DNA of 64,000 nucleotides from Treponema peruense. Its GTDB lineage: Bacteria; Spirochaetota; Spirochaetia; Treponematales; Treponemataceae. The notes beneath the pieces are model-generated. The model ran no database searches and was not told the DNA's origin. It saw only the letters and a list, made by a program, of their open reading frames with translations. Positions 1 through 8,036 of the stretch are shown here, in pieces (position 1 is the stretch's first letter; each line of letters starts with the position of its first letter). Position numbers and translations under genes: made by a program. Location of the stretch: contig NZ_CP064936.1 of the NCBI RefSeq assembly GCF_016117655.1, positions 124,001 to 188,000 of the forward strand, given 5' to 3'.

Positions 1-165
1 CAAGAGACCTTTCTTGTTTGTAAAATAATAATACAAAGTTGGTTTTGTAACTTTTGCTTTTTCGCAGACTTCCTGAACAGAAACCGCGTTGTATCCTTGT
101 TGAGCAAATAATTCAGTTGCAATACGCGCAATCTTTTCTTTGTTGTCGGTTTCGTTATATACCAT
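1..165 (-). CDS. TetR-family regulator, N-terminal part (cut by window edge)
   Basis: The reading frame from the ATG at 163-165 runs leftwards off the window and gives about 55 residues of a classic TetR DNA-binding domain: 'IARIATELFAQQGYNAVSVQEV' region followed by 'KVTKPTLYYFTNKKGLL', i.e. helices 1-3 with the TLYYFTNK recognition-helix signature. The ligand-binding part lies outside the window, so the target is unknown. The -10 box sits only seven bases before the ATG, so the mRNA is probably leaderless and autoregulated. Function as a repressor is inferred from the family. Confidence 0.8.
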   Translation of the reverse strand, partial: MVYNETDNKEKIARIATELFAQQGYNAVSVQEVCEKAKVTKPTLYYYFTNKKGLL

Positions 166-201
166 GCGGTATACTATATACTAAACGGTATATAAAGTCA
201 A
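166..201 (-). promoter_or_regulatory. promoter/operator of the TetR gene
   Basis: On the minus strand TTGACT (plus 196-201) and TATAGT (plus 173-178) are separated by 17 bases. CGGTATA occurs twice in direct orientation (167-173 and 186-192), and the region is rich in short palindromes such as GTATAC, as expected for a TetR operator overlapping its own promoter. Binding is inferred. Confidence 0.55.
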
Positions 202-239
202 GGAATGGGTATCAGATTTGTTACAGGGAGTTTAAGTTG

Positions 240-546
240 TTAGACTTTAATTAGTATTTTTTCTTTTATTTTCATTGAGGAATCTTTCGCATATGCCTTG
301 ATTTCTACTCCCATTCCAAATGCTATCAAGATATGATACTAGAGTAGAAATCTTCATATCTTTTCTTTTTTCTATTTTAGAAACTGAGGATTGTGAAAAA
401 TTCTTTAAATTTGTTTGTTTAATATTTTGTTCCTCGCGGAGTTGAGAAAGCCGTATTGCAAGAATTTCTTGCTCTGCTTGTTTGTGAGCTTTTTTTACCA
501 TTTCAGGACTCATTTTTGATTCCATCATTTGAATTGCATTTTTCAT
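240..546 (-). pseudogene. XRE/HigA-type antitoxin, frameshifted near the C-terminus
   Basis: The first ~75 residues have the usual small antitoxin layout: a basic helical lead-in, then a helix-turn-helix with 'SQSSVSKIEKRKDMKISTL'. The frame then drifts into 'WNGSRNQGICERF'. Reading one base out of frame from about position 319 restores the conserved tail 'AFGMGVEIKAYAKDSSMK' and ends at the TAA at 240-242. One indel therefore separates the two halves. A toxin partner normally lies upstream; none is seen (547-697 is empty). It could still make a truncated DNA-binding protein. Confidence 0.75.
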
Positions 547-697
547 ATTAATCGATGTTCCACATAATTATATTATATTCACTTAAGTGAATATTTGTCA
601 AAAAAATTAAATTTTAATAAAACTCGATAAATATATCGGAGGGTTTGATACAGCAATAACCGTGCAGGAATTTGAAAATTTAAAGTAATTGTATTTT

Positions 698-1321
698 TTA
701 CACCAACTCAATTACGCGCTTTTTAAGTTCTTCAAAAGGTTCGTCAAACGGTTTGAATGTTCCGGGTTTGTTTAGTTTTGACGTTCCGCCTTTTTCAAGA
801 TGGGCGCGCATTCCGTCTTTGTTGAGCCAGTAATAAATTCCCCAGTGTTCAAAATCCCATTCGCTGTTGTAATCGTAGCATTCGTAGTCAATGCAATAAA
901 GTTCGCCGCTGTTTGTGTAAATAAAATTTGTCGGAAAGTAGTCAACGTGAATTCCGACTTTTTTAAACCGCTCGCTCATATCAAGAATTTGCCTGAAATG
1001 ATTTTCTGTAAGTCCGTCTTTGCAGAATGTACCGCGAGTTGCAAGAGTTGCGGCAGTTTCTCCCTGAATATATTCTTTTACAAGGTAATGATTTTTTTCA
1101 TCAAATTCAAAAAGTTTTGGAATTCCTTTGCCTATTTTTGACATACGCTCGTAACAATATTTTTCGCCGTTGAAAATTTCAAGTGTCTTTTGGGGATCTT
1201 CTGTTTGTTCATTCATTTTTTTTAAGACAAACTGCGAATTATTTTTTTCAACAAGATATGCTGTTCCGGTTTTGCCCTGTCCAAGTGTTTGTATAATTTC
1301 GTAACCAAATAGGTTTTTCAT
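698..1321 (-). CDS. small protein-kinase-like protein
   Basis: A 207-residue kinase-fold protein. It shows a glycine loop GQGKTG (residues 14-19), the ATP-binding lysine of 'FVLKK' (34/35), a catalytic-loop motif H125-V-D127-Y-F-P-T-N132 of the HxDxxxxN type, and an acidic metal-binding site I-D145-Y-E in place of DFG. It is shorter than eukaryotic-like Ser/Thr kinases (~260 residues) and lacks a clear C-lobe end, so it is closer to small Kdo/aminoglycoside-type kinases. Substrate unknown. It is monocistronic, with the -10 box TATAAA only eight bases before the ATG. Confidence 0.7.
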   Translation of the reverse strand: MKNLFGYEIIQTLGQGKTGTAYLVEKNNSQFVLKKMNEQTEDPQKTLEIFNGEKYCYERMSKIGKGIPKLFEFDEKNHYLVKEYIQGETAATLATRGTFCKDGLTENHFRQILDMSERFKKVGIHVDYFPTNFIYTNSGELYCIDYECYDYNSEWDFEHWGIYYWLNKDGMRAHLEKGGTSKLNKPGTFKPFDEPFEELKKRVIELV

Positions 1322-1357
1322 AAATCAAGTTTATAATGAAAGTCAGAGTGACGTCAA
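1322..1357 (-). promoter_or_regulatory. promoter of the kinase-like gene, close to the start codon
   Basis: On the minus strand TTGACG (plus 1352-1357) and TATAAA (plus 1330-1335) are spaced 16 bases apart, and the ATG begins eight bases after the -10 box. There is no room for a Shine-Dalgarno site, so a leaderless transcript is likely. Confidence 0.5.
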
Positions 1358-1703
1358 GATTAAATTTATCTAAAGAATTTAACAGATTTGGTTAATGCAA
1401 TTTGATAATGTCTCAAAAAACGGTGACTATGGTCTTGAAGATAACCCGGAATATACAAAGAACAATTCAAGAAATCACAACTGTAGTAAATTAATTTGAA
1501 AATTATGCTCAAGAAGTAAAATTAAACAAAAATACAACAGATTATATAAAAAAGGTTTTAATTCAAAATAAAATATAATTTTAAATCTCAAATAATCACT
1601 AATTCTGATTGGTAAAAAAGCTTGGTTCAATAAAACAAAAAGAAATCACAGAAGTAAAAAATGTAATAAAAGAAATGCTTGTTGATTGAATAAAATATGA
1701 TCT
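1358..1703. other. non-coding stretch with decayed coding remains
   Basis: No intact gene is visible. Short plus-strand open stretches, for example one rich in Lys and Asn around 1490-1570 and another around 1620-1690, are broken by stops in all frames and look like an eroded gene that I cannot assign. Confidence 0.4.
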
Positions 1704-1740
1704 TTGCAAAAAGCCCTAATTCGTGGTATAATAGAACCAC
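1704..1740 (+). promoter_or_regulatory. promoter and operator of the Phd/RelE pair
   Basis: TTGCAA (1704-1709), a 17-base spacer and TATAAT (1727-1732) form a near-consensus promoter. The -10 box lies inside the inverted repeat GTGGT/ACCAC (1723-1740), a plausible site for autorepression by the antitoxin. A strong AAGGAGG follows at 1741-1747. Confidence 0.65.
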
Positions 1741-1753
1741 AAGGAGGTTGCCT

Positions 1754-2014
1754 ATGCCACAAATTATGCCTATCAGAGATTTAAAAAACACAGCGGAAAT
1801 TTCAGCAATTTGTCATGAAAAAAATGAACCAATTTTTATTACAAAAAACGGTTATGGTGATATGGTTTTAATGAGTATGGAAACATATGAAAAAGCCCTT
1901 TATTTAAGTAATATTTACGGAAAACTAGAAGAAGCAAAAGACGATATTAAAAATAAAAGATATTCTTCCGTAGAAGATGCTGTTTCAAGAATCAAGGAAA
2001 AACATGGCTTATAA
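1754..2014 (+). CDS. Phd/YefM-family antitoxin
   Basis: An 86-residue antitoxin that would bind its own operator through the N-terminus and neutralise the downstream toxin through the C-terminus. The start 'MPQIMPIRDLKNTAEIS' is typical of the Phd/YefM fold, and 'EPIFITKNGYGDMVLMSMETYE' is the core strand-helix segment. The ATG at 1754 is chosen because AAGGAGG lies seven bases upstream; an upstream in-frame ATG at 1697 overlaps the promoter. The stop overlaps the toxin gene by 11 bases, the usual coupling. Confidence 0.88.
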   Translation: MPQIMPIRDLKNTAEISAICHEKNEPIFITKNGYGDMVLMSMETYEKALYLSNIYGKLEEAKDDIKNKRYSSVEDAVSRIKEKHGL

Positions 2015-2324
2015 TGTTCATATTACTAGTAAAGCGGAAAAAGATTTGGATGATATTGTAACTTACATTTCAGAAGAATTAAAAAATCCAAAAGCTGCCA
2101 GTAGAATTCTTGAAGAGTTTTTGGAAGAAAAAGTAAATATTTCAGATAATCCGTATATGTATCCGTTAAGTTTTGACGCCAGATTGCAAGCAGAAGGATA
2201 TCATAGATTCATATTTCATAGAAATTATGTTGCTCTATATTTAATTGATGAAACAGAAGAAAAAAATAATGTTTGGATAATGAGAATTTTTAATGGAAAG
2301 ATGAATTATCCTAAACTAATATAA
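2004..2324 (+). CDS. RelE/ParE-family toxin
   Basis: A 106-residue toxin of the RelE/ParE superfamily. The N-terminus 'YNVHITSKAEKDLDDIVTYI' and the C-terminal 'RNYVALYLIDE...VWIMRIFNGKMNY' match the superfamily pattern of an N-terminal helical hairpin followed by a beta-sheet. The start ATG at 2004 overlaps the antitoxin stop; a longer reading from 1977 adds residues that belong to the antitoxin. It is either an mRNA interferase or a gyrase inhibitor; the sequence alone does not decide. The gene looks intact. Confidence 0.85.
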   Translation: MAYNVHITSKAEKDLDDIVTYISEELKNPKAASRILEEFLEEKVNISDNPYMYPLSFDARLQAEGYHRFIFHRNYVALYLIDETEEKNNVWIMRIFNGKMNYPKLI

Positions 2325-2362
2325 AGTATATTGCATTTATTTTTCACAATCTTTTTTATATA

Positions 2363-2391
2363 TTGAAAATTTTTCCTTTAAAAGATAGAAT
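2363..2391 (+). promoter_or_regulatory. promoter of the acyltransferase operon, close to the start codon
   Basis: TTGAAA (2363-2368), a 17-base spacer and TAGAAT (2386-2391) end six bases before the ATG at 2398. No Shine-Dalgarno site fits, so the first gene is probably read from a leaderless mRNA. Confidence 0.55.
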
Positions 2392-2397
2392 AAACTA

Positions 2398-3189
2398 ATG
2401 AAACTAAAACAAAAAGTTATTTATTATAAAGACGAACTTAATGACGAGTTTGCCTTTGATAACATAAAGCCTCGCAAAATCGGTGCTGAATACAAATACG
2501 TTTACAATTCAATTTGGAAAAAGTTTACGCGTTTTTTCTGGTACAGAATTTTTGCATTTCCGATTGCGTTTTGTTATTTAAAACTTGCATACAGACATAA
2601 AATTGTAAACCGAAAATTAATCAAGCAGGCAAAAAAAACTGCATTTTTTCTTTACGGAAATCATACGCACAATATGTGTGATGCTCTTATTCCGACAATG
2701 GTTTCTGTTCCCAAAAGCGTTCATGTAATCGTTCATCCGAATAATATTTCTATGCCGGTTTTAGGCGCAATAACTCCAAGTCTTGGTGCAATTCCGCTTC
2801 CTGATGATATGGATTCAACACGTAACTTTTTAAAATGCATCGAAACCCGTGTACGCCAGAAAAAAGTAATTACAATTTATCCCGAAGCGCACATCTGGCC
2901 GTTTTACACAAAAATCAGACCGTTTACATCTCTTTCGTTCAGATATCCTGTTCAATATGATGTGCCGACATTTTGCTTTACAAATGTATACCGCAAGCGC
3001 AAGTTTTCAAAGTCGCCGCAAATTATAACTTATGTTGACGGACCGTTTTATCCGGACAAAAATCTTTCAACAAAAGAACAGCGTGAAGATTTACGAAATA
3101 AAGTTTTTAACGCAATGACAGAACGTTCAAAATTGAATAACATCGAACTGATAAAGTATATAAAAAAAGAAGATAATACTGTAAAATAA
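2398..3189 (+). CDS. PlsC-like acyltransferase
   Basis: A 263-residue protein resembling 1-acyl-glycerol-3-phosphate acyltransferases, which transfer acyl chains to lipid precursors at the membrane. 'LYGNHTHNMCD' around residue 91 corresponds to the NHX4D active-site motif but with unusual spacing (H-X5-D), and 'YPEAHIWP' corresponds to the second PEG-type motif with Ala for Gly. A hydrophobic segment (residues 46-64) may anchor it. It is followed by two glycosyltransferase genes, the second carrying its own PlsC domain, which points to glycolipid or cell-envelope lipid synthesis. The divergent catalytic spacing makes the exact substrate uncertain. Confidence 0.7.
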   Translation: MKLKQKVIYYKDELNDEFAFDNIKPRKIGAEYKYVYNSIWKKFTRFFWYRIFAFPIAFCYLKLAYRHKIVNRKLIKQAKKTAFFLYGNHTHNMCDALIPTMVSVPKSVHVIVHPNNISMPVLGAITPSLGAIPLPDDMDSTRNFLKCIETRVRQKKVITIYPEAHIWPFYTKIRPFTSLSFRYPVQYDVPTFCFTNVYRKRKFSKSPQIITYVDGPFYPDKNLSTKEQREDLRNKVFNAMTERSKLNNIELIKYIKKEDNTVK

Positions 3190-3275
3190 AGTAAAATATG
3201 CAACCAAAGTACATTTAATGTGTCTAATAAATAAACAGCGCCGTCATCTCCAATTTGCGGCAATCAGGATTAAAA

Positions 3276-4124
3276 ATGAGAAACATACTTTTTTGTGGAA
3301 ATGACAAAGTTTTTGACGGAATAATGACTTGCACACTTTCCATAGTAAAGCGAACACAGACAACAGAACCATTTAAAATTTTAATATATACAATGGATTT
3401 GCGGGATTTAAAAGAAAATTATATTCCAATTTCTGACAATCAGGTCAAGTTTTTGGACAATCTTTTAAAAGAATATAATCCGCAGAATGAAGTAACAAAA
3501 ATTGATGTAACTTCAATTTACAACACAGAATTCCGCGGAAGTCCCAACGAACAGTGTTATTGTTCACCATACACTTTGCTCCGGCTTTTCGCAGATTTGG
3601 TTCCCAGAATGCCTGAAAAATTTTTGTACCTTGATGCAGACTTGTTGTTCAACCGGGATATAACTTTGCTTTATGATATCGACGTTTCAAATGTTGAATA
3701 TGCTGCAGCAAATGACCATTACGGAAAATATTTAATTCACCCAAGATATATAAATGCAGGTGTTCTTTTATTCAATATGGAAAAATGTCGGGAAACAGGA
3801 ATTTTTAAAAAATCCCGTGAATTGATTAAAACAAAAAAACTTGTATTTGCAGATCAAAGTGCTTTAATCCGCAGTACAACAAAAAAGAAACTTCTTCCGC
3901 AAAGATTCAACGACCAGAAATTTCTTCACAGTTGGACAGTTGTAAGACATTTTTCGCAGCGTCTTTTTTATTTGCCGTATCCACATGTTGCAAATATCAA
4001 GCAATGGCAGGTTACGCAAATTCATAAAATATTCAGATACTTTCAGTTTGACGATATTTTATTTGAATATATTTATCAGATTAATAAGTTTAATAAGGAA
4101 ATAAAAGAAAATGATGAACAATAA
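3276..4124 (+). CDS. GT8-family glycosyltransferase
   Basis: A 282-residue glycosyltransferase family 8 enzyme, using a nucleotide sugar and a metal bound by a DxD motif. 'KFLYLDADLLFNRDI' holds the D-A-D motif, preceded by 'YCSPYTLLRLFADLVPRMPEK' and followed by 'INAGVLLFNMEKCRE', all GT8 landmarks. ATG 3276 is preferred over the in-frame ATG at 3255 because conserved sequence begins 'MRNILFCGNDKVFDG'. The gene overlaps the next by 14 bases, so the two are translationally coupled. Acceptor unknown. Confidence 0.85.
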   Translation: MRNILFCGNDKVFDGIMTCTLSIVKRTQTTEPFKILIYTMDLRDLKENYIPISDNQVKFLDNLLKEYNPQNEVTKIDVTSIYNTEFRGSPNEQCYCSPYTLLRLFADLVPRMPEKFLYLDADLLFNRDITLLYDIDVSNVEYAAANDHYGKYLIHPRYINAGVLLFNMEKCRETGIFKKSRELIKTKKLVFADQSALIRSTTKKKLLPQRFNDQKFLHSWTVVRHFSQRLFYLPYPHVANIKQWQVTQIHKIFRYFQFDDILFEYIYQINKFNKEIKENDEQ

Positions 4125-5934
4125 ACGAATACCAATATTTTTTGCCTGCGACGATAACTTTGTAAAATTCACAATTGTTGCAATTACTTCATTAAAAGCA
4201 AATGCGTCAAAAGATTATATTTACGACATCCATATTCTTTACACAAAGATGAGTGAAGAAATGAAAAAAGTTACGCTCACGCTTTCTGACGAAACATTCA
4301 ACATTACATTTGACGATGTTACAGATTATTTAAAGAGCGTAAACTACAAACTTCATGTCCGCGACTATTATTCAAAGACAACATATTACCGCCTTTTTAT
4401 TTCCGAAATGTTCCCAGAATTGGACAAGGCACTTTATGTCGACAGTGATATGATTATTCTTGGCGATATTTCAGAATTGTACAATCACGAGTTGGGCGAC
4501 AATTACGTCGGTGCCTGTAACGAGCAGGCAATGGTCCAGGAAGAATGCTACGGAAATTACGTAGAAAAATGTCTCGGAATCAGCCGCAACAAATTCTTTA
4601 ACGCCGGAATGATTTTAATAAACTGCAAGCAGTTCCGCGAAAAAAATCTGCTTGAACGCTTTATAAAACTTCTTCACGAATATTCATTTATTGTAACGCA
4701 GGATGAAGACTATTTGAATTTAATCTGCAAAGACAAAGTTCTCTGGATCGAAAATAACTGGAACGTCGAAATGTTTGGAAAGCTTTTATTCGAGCCAAAA
4801 GATTTTAAAATCATTCATTACATTATGACTTCAAAACCGTGGCATTACAGAGATTGTCGCCATCAGGAATTTTTCTGGGAATACGCAAAACAGACACCTG
4901 TTTACGATCAGATTGTTGCAGTTCTGGACGCATACACAGACGAACAGCGTGCAAATGACAAAGCTTCTGGTGAACGTCTTGCACAGATGGCAATCGACGA
5001 AGCAAACCGCGAAGACAATTATCTTAACCGTCAGAAACTTTTTGAACAGAAAAAAGAAACTGTAGAATCTTCAGAAACAACAGTAAATACTGGCGTTCAA
5101 AAATCTCCGGAGCGACTTGCAGTTCTTGCAAAAATTAAAGAATACGAAAAAACCGGCCGTTTTGAAGAAGATGTAGAAGATGATCCACCTTCACGACAAA
5201 TTCAACCTGGTGAAGTCGACTACCAGCAGAAAAAACTTTCAAGCAGAATCAAAGCTTATTTTGCATTTAAAGCTGCAAGAAATTTTATTCGAAAAATGGT
5301 AAAGTCAAAACAGATGATAATCAAATCTGTTGAAGGCAAAGAAAATTTGGATCTGCTTACCGGCGGAGCAATGATTACATGTAACCATTTTAACGCTCTT
5401 GACAGTTTTGCGATTCAAATTGTTTACGATGAAATTCATAAAAAAACAAAACATGGAAAATTCTTCCGCATTATAAAGGAAGGAAATTACACATCGTTCC
5501 CAGGATTTTACGGAATGTTAATGCGTAACTGCAACACTCTTCCGTTAAGTTCAAGCCACAGAACAATGAATGAATTCCTTCAGGCAGTAAAAAAACTTCT
5601 TGCAGACGGAAATTACATTTTAATTTATCCAGAACAGAGCATGTGGTGGAACTACAGAAAGCCAAAACCTCTTCGCAAAGGAGCTTATACACTTGCTGTA
5701 AAAAACAAAAGACCGGTTCTTCCGGTATTTATTACAATGCAGGACAGCGACATTCTCGATTCAGACGGATTTTTTGTTCAGGAATATACAATTCACATTT
5801 GCAAACCGATTTTCCCAAAACCGGAACTTTCACTTTCAGAAAATGTTGAATACATGATGAACGAAAATTATTCAGTCTGGAAAAAAGTTTACGAAGAAAC
5901 ATACAAAATTCCTCTTAAATACGAAGAAGATTAA
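4111..5934 (+). CDS. GT8 glycosyltransferase fused to a PlsC-like acyltransferase
   Basis: A 607-residue two-domain enzyme. Residues 1-~280 are a GT8 domain ('KALYVDSDMIILGD' gives D-S-D; 'NAGMILINCKQF' follows; 'IIHYIMTSKPWHYRD' is the C-terminal H-x-x-x-x-x-K-P-W motif). A charged linker (~281-390) leads to a PlsC domain with 'ITCNHFNALDSF' (true NHX4D) and 'IYPEQSMWWNYRKPKPLRKGAY'. A single protein would thus glycosylate and acylate, probably on a membrane lipid. The stop lies three bases before the next ATG. Fusion is directly visible in one uninterrupted frame. Confidence 0.85.
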   Translation: MMNNKRIPIFFACDDNFVKFTIVAITSLKANASKDYIYDIHILYTKMSEEMKKVTLTLSDETFNITFDDVTDYLKSVNYKLHVRDYYSKTTYYRLFISEMFPELDKALYVDSDMIILGDISELYNHELGDNYVGACNEQAMVQEECYGNYVEKCLGISRNKFFNAGMILINCKQFREKNLLERFIKLLHEYSFIVTQDEDYLNLICKDKVLWIENNWNVEMFGKLLFEPKDFKIIHYIMTSKPWHYRDCRHQEFFWEYAKQTPVYDQIVAVLDAYTDEQRANDKASGERLAQMAIDEANREDNYLNRQKLFEQKKETVESSETTVNTGVQKSPERLAVLAKIKEYEKTGRFEEDVEDDPPSRQIQPGEVDYQQKKLSSRIKAYFAFKAARNFIRKMVKSKQMIIKSVEGKENLDLLTGGAMITCNHFNALDSFAIQIVYDEIHKKTKHGKFFRIIKEGNYTSFPGFYGMLMRNCNTLPLSSSHRTMNEFLQAVKKLLADGNYILIYPEQSMWWNYRKPKPLRKGAYTLAVKNKRPVLPVFITMQDSDILDSDGFFVQEYTIHICKPIFPKPELSLSENVEYMMNENYSVWKKVYEETYKIPLKYEED

Positions 5935-5937
5935 ATC

Positions 5938-6768
5938 ATGAAAATATTTAAGACAATTTTTTTATCGATATTTTTTTTGAATACAACTTTTTCTTTTTCG
6001 CAAGACATGACTAAAAATGCACTTGCTTTAATTGATTCTTTTTTTGATCTTAGAATGAATCTTTCTTTAATAGAAGAATCTGAAACTGATAAAATAAATT
6101 CTGAAATTGATTCTTTTGCAGTTAAGAACAAAGATAAAATTTCTGATCTTTCTGAAATGGAAACTATTGTTCTAGAAAATTTTATAATAATGGAAAAATA
6201 TAATTATCTTTATGAAAAACCAGGTCAGGCAAAAGTTCAGCACGAGATTTTAGGAAATCAGCTTAAAAAAATTGAATCGTTTGTAGAAAATAATCAGATA
6301 AATGACGCATACTTTTTTTGCACACAGGCAGACATAACTTCATGCTATATGGGTTATTCCGTCGGCGATGTTTTAAAATACGGAACAAGCGTTCGGCCGC
6401 TTTATGAAAAAGCTTTAGAATGTAATCCAAATCTTTCTTACGCTTTAACAAACATTGGCCAATGGTATTATTTTGCTCCAGGAATTGCCGGCGGTTCAAA
6501 GAAAAAAACTTTATCTTATTTTGAAAAAGCTCGTGAATGTGCCGTTACAGATTCCCAAAAGTATTTTGCAGATATTTTTTTATCTCAACTTTTGTTTGAA
6601 AAAAAAGAATTTGAACGATGCAATTCATTGCTTTCAGAAGCAGAATCAATTTGCCCGAACAGCAATTACCTAAAAAAAATCCGTTCCGCAAATCAACAAG
6701 GACTTTCCCTTTTTGAATACAATAGAAAAAAATCTTCATTAGATAAAGAAAGTAAAAAAATAGAGTAG
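5938..6768 (+). CDS. exported TPR-like protein
   Basis: A 276-residue protein with a signal peptide (Lys-Ile-Phe-Lys then a ~16-residue hydrophobic core ending near 'FSFSQ'). Residues ~140-240 contain helix pairs resembling tetratricopeptide repeats ('YEKALECNPNLSYALTNIGQWYYF', 'YFEKARECAVTDSQKYFADIF'). The remainder is charged and helical. It starts three bases after the fusion enzyme, so it belongs to the operon and may be a periplasmic scaffold for it. The function is not recognisable beyond the fold. Confidence 0.65.
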   Translation: MKIFKTIFLSIFFLNTTFSFSQDMTKNALALIDSFFDLRMNLSLIEESETDKINSEIDSFAVKNKDKISDLSEMETIVLENFIIMEKYNYLYEKPGQAKVQHEILGNQLKKIESFVENNQINDAYFFCTQADITSCYMGYSVGDVLKYGTSVRPLYEKALECNPNLSYALTNIGQWYYFAPGIAGGSKKKTLSYFEKARECAVTDSQKYFADIFLSQLLFEKKEFERCNSLLSEAESICPNSNYLKKIRSANQQGLSLFEYNRKKSSLDKESKKIE

Positions 6769-6830
6769 TGCAGACAGAAATTCTGGAGCGGTGTCTGGAA
6801 TGACGAGTAATTTTATCTTGATATTTTGTC

Positions 6831-6851
6831 ATCCTGAACTTGATTCAGGAT
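6831..6851. terminator. inverted repeat after the glycolipid operon
   Basis: Perfect 8-bp arms ATCCTGAA/TTCAGGAT around CTTGA. The arms and the flanking 'TGTCAT...CTCATTAC' look like the short repeat elements common between genes; there is no run of T after it, so it may be a repeat rather than a true terminator. Confidence 0.4.
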
Positions 6852-6923
6852 CTCATTACTGATTATGTTTATTCGGTAGTGAGATTCTGAAATAAATGTT
6901 ACAATGCGTTAGCAATGTTTTAA

Positions 6924-7166
6924 TTAGTTAGTAGTTTTTGAATAGGAATAAATATCTGATGAAAGATTGAGTTTTAGAGTATATTCTTTATCTTTCAAAT
7001 CTCCGGAAGTAAATTTGATTGTAACTGTTGAATTATTTCCGTCTTCGTTTAATGTATAAGTTGCTGTAATTGTGTCTTCTTTATTTAAACCGATTTTATC
7101 TTCTGCATAACCATAATAAGTTATTTTTCCGTCTGAAATTGAATAATCAGTTCTATAATGGTTATT
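6924..7166 (-). pseudogene. C-terminal remnant of an unknown protein
   Basis: An uninterrupted minus-strand frame of about 80 codons without a start codon, bounded by an in-frame stop at its 5' side and ending at the TAA at 6924-6926. The product would be strand-rich ('TYYGYAEDKIGLNKED', 'ATYTLNEDGNNSTVTIKF'), like the last domain of a secreted or lipocalin-like protein. No homologue recognised. The adjacent 7170-7440 stretch shows no gene. Confidence 0.4.
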
Positions 7167-7446
7167 CTAATATAGAAGGCTATCTTTTGTTGAAGATAGA
7201 TAACTTATATATAGATTAATAAAGAATTTAACAGATACTGTCTTTATAAAATGTAATTTAATATATACAATTTTTTCCATAGAGTTGAATAGTGAAAAAA
7301 ATTGTTTTGATAAAACATGGGAAGACTACCTGTACTGGCAGGAAAATTGCATCGTGCAAAGGCCATTATGAATAATCGATATGCAGTCCTTCAATTGAAT
7401 AAATTGCAGTTGATTATTTCCTTAAAAGTTACCTGCCAGAAAAAAC

Positions 7447-7584
7447 ATGCGGGATGTAGATTCTTGTGTACGCAATTTACGCGAAGACTGGGGACTCGAA
7501 GACCCGACCGGCAAAAGCGACACAGAGTTTATAAAAGTGATTAATATAATAGAAGAAAAAGTAAAAGAATTGTCTGCACGATGA
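7447..7584 (+). pseudogene. arsenate reductase (ArsC, PTPase-fold) C-terminal remnant
   Basis: An open frame of 45 codons whose product contains 'REDWGLEDPTGKSDTEF' and 'IIEEKVKEL', the conserved tail of thioredoxin-coupled arsenate reductases. The N-terminal P-loop (CX5R) is missing; upstream sequence (7317-7446) is disrupted. With the arsR remnant at 8015 it marks a lost arsenic-resistance locus. Confidence 0.65.
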
Positions 7585-7599
7585 AATGAATTGCGCATA

Positions 7600-7698
7600 T
7601 TAAAATTCAATATTTATGTTGAATTTAAGTTGTTAAAAATCGATATTTATGTTAAATTTGTGTTTAGAAAAATCAATATTTGTGAGGAGCTATTTGAA
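7600..7698. repeat. three degenerate repeats at exact 33-bp spacing
   Basis: The core TATTTATGTT occurs at 7611 and 7644, and the variant TATTTGTG at 7677, each 33 bp from the last and each preceded by AAAAT-C-A/GA. The block directly precedes the DUF4143 ATPase remnant. A similar 33-bp triple repeat with another core lies before the intact ATPase at 49289, so it may be the old promoter/operator region of this ATPase. Confidence 0.55.
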
Positions 7699-7957
7699 TA
7701 TATTAAAAAATGTTTCGCAGAAAAACAACCCTTGGGTCAGGCATTACATAGAAAGGTAATGAACTTATTCCGTCAATATTTAATTATTGGAGGAATGCCT
7801 AAAGTTGTAGATACTTTTCGTAAAACAAAAGATTTTGAAAAAGTTTAAAACTAAATATAAGGAATACGTTGGAACTTGTTATGTAATTCATCCTGAAGAT
7901 TTTACAATAAAAGAAGATATTATTTTTCTTCCAATCTATATGACGCCGCTTCTGTGA
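7684..7957 (+). pseudogene. DUF4143-type AAA ATPase remnant with internal deletion
   Basis: The first part gives 'PLGQALHRKVMNLFRQYLI' and 'IGGMPKVVDTF', the DUF4143 middle region. After 'KDFEKV' a frame change leads straight to 'KFKTKYKEYVGTCYVIHPED...LPIYMTPLL', the C-terminal end of the same family (compare residues 428-450 of the ATPase at 49289). The N-terminal P-loop half and about 200 central residues are gone. Clearly non-functional. Confidence 0.75.
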
Positions 7958-8036
7958 AAACAGAAGCAGTTAATAAGCTTCCCCTCGGCAAACGGTAGCG
8001 AAGCGGACGTATGACGCCGCTTCTGTGAAAACAGAA
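7939..8036. repeat. 27-bp direct repeat pair
   Basis: The same 27 bases, beginning TATGACGCCGCTTC, occur at 7939-7965 and 8010-8036. The first copy ends the ATPase remnant, the second runs into the arsR remnant. The pair frames a 44-bp GC-richer segment and probably records a duplication at a deletion junction. Confidence 0.8.
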
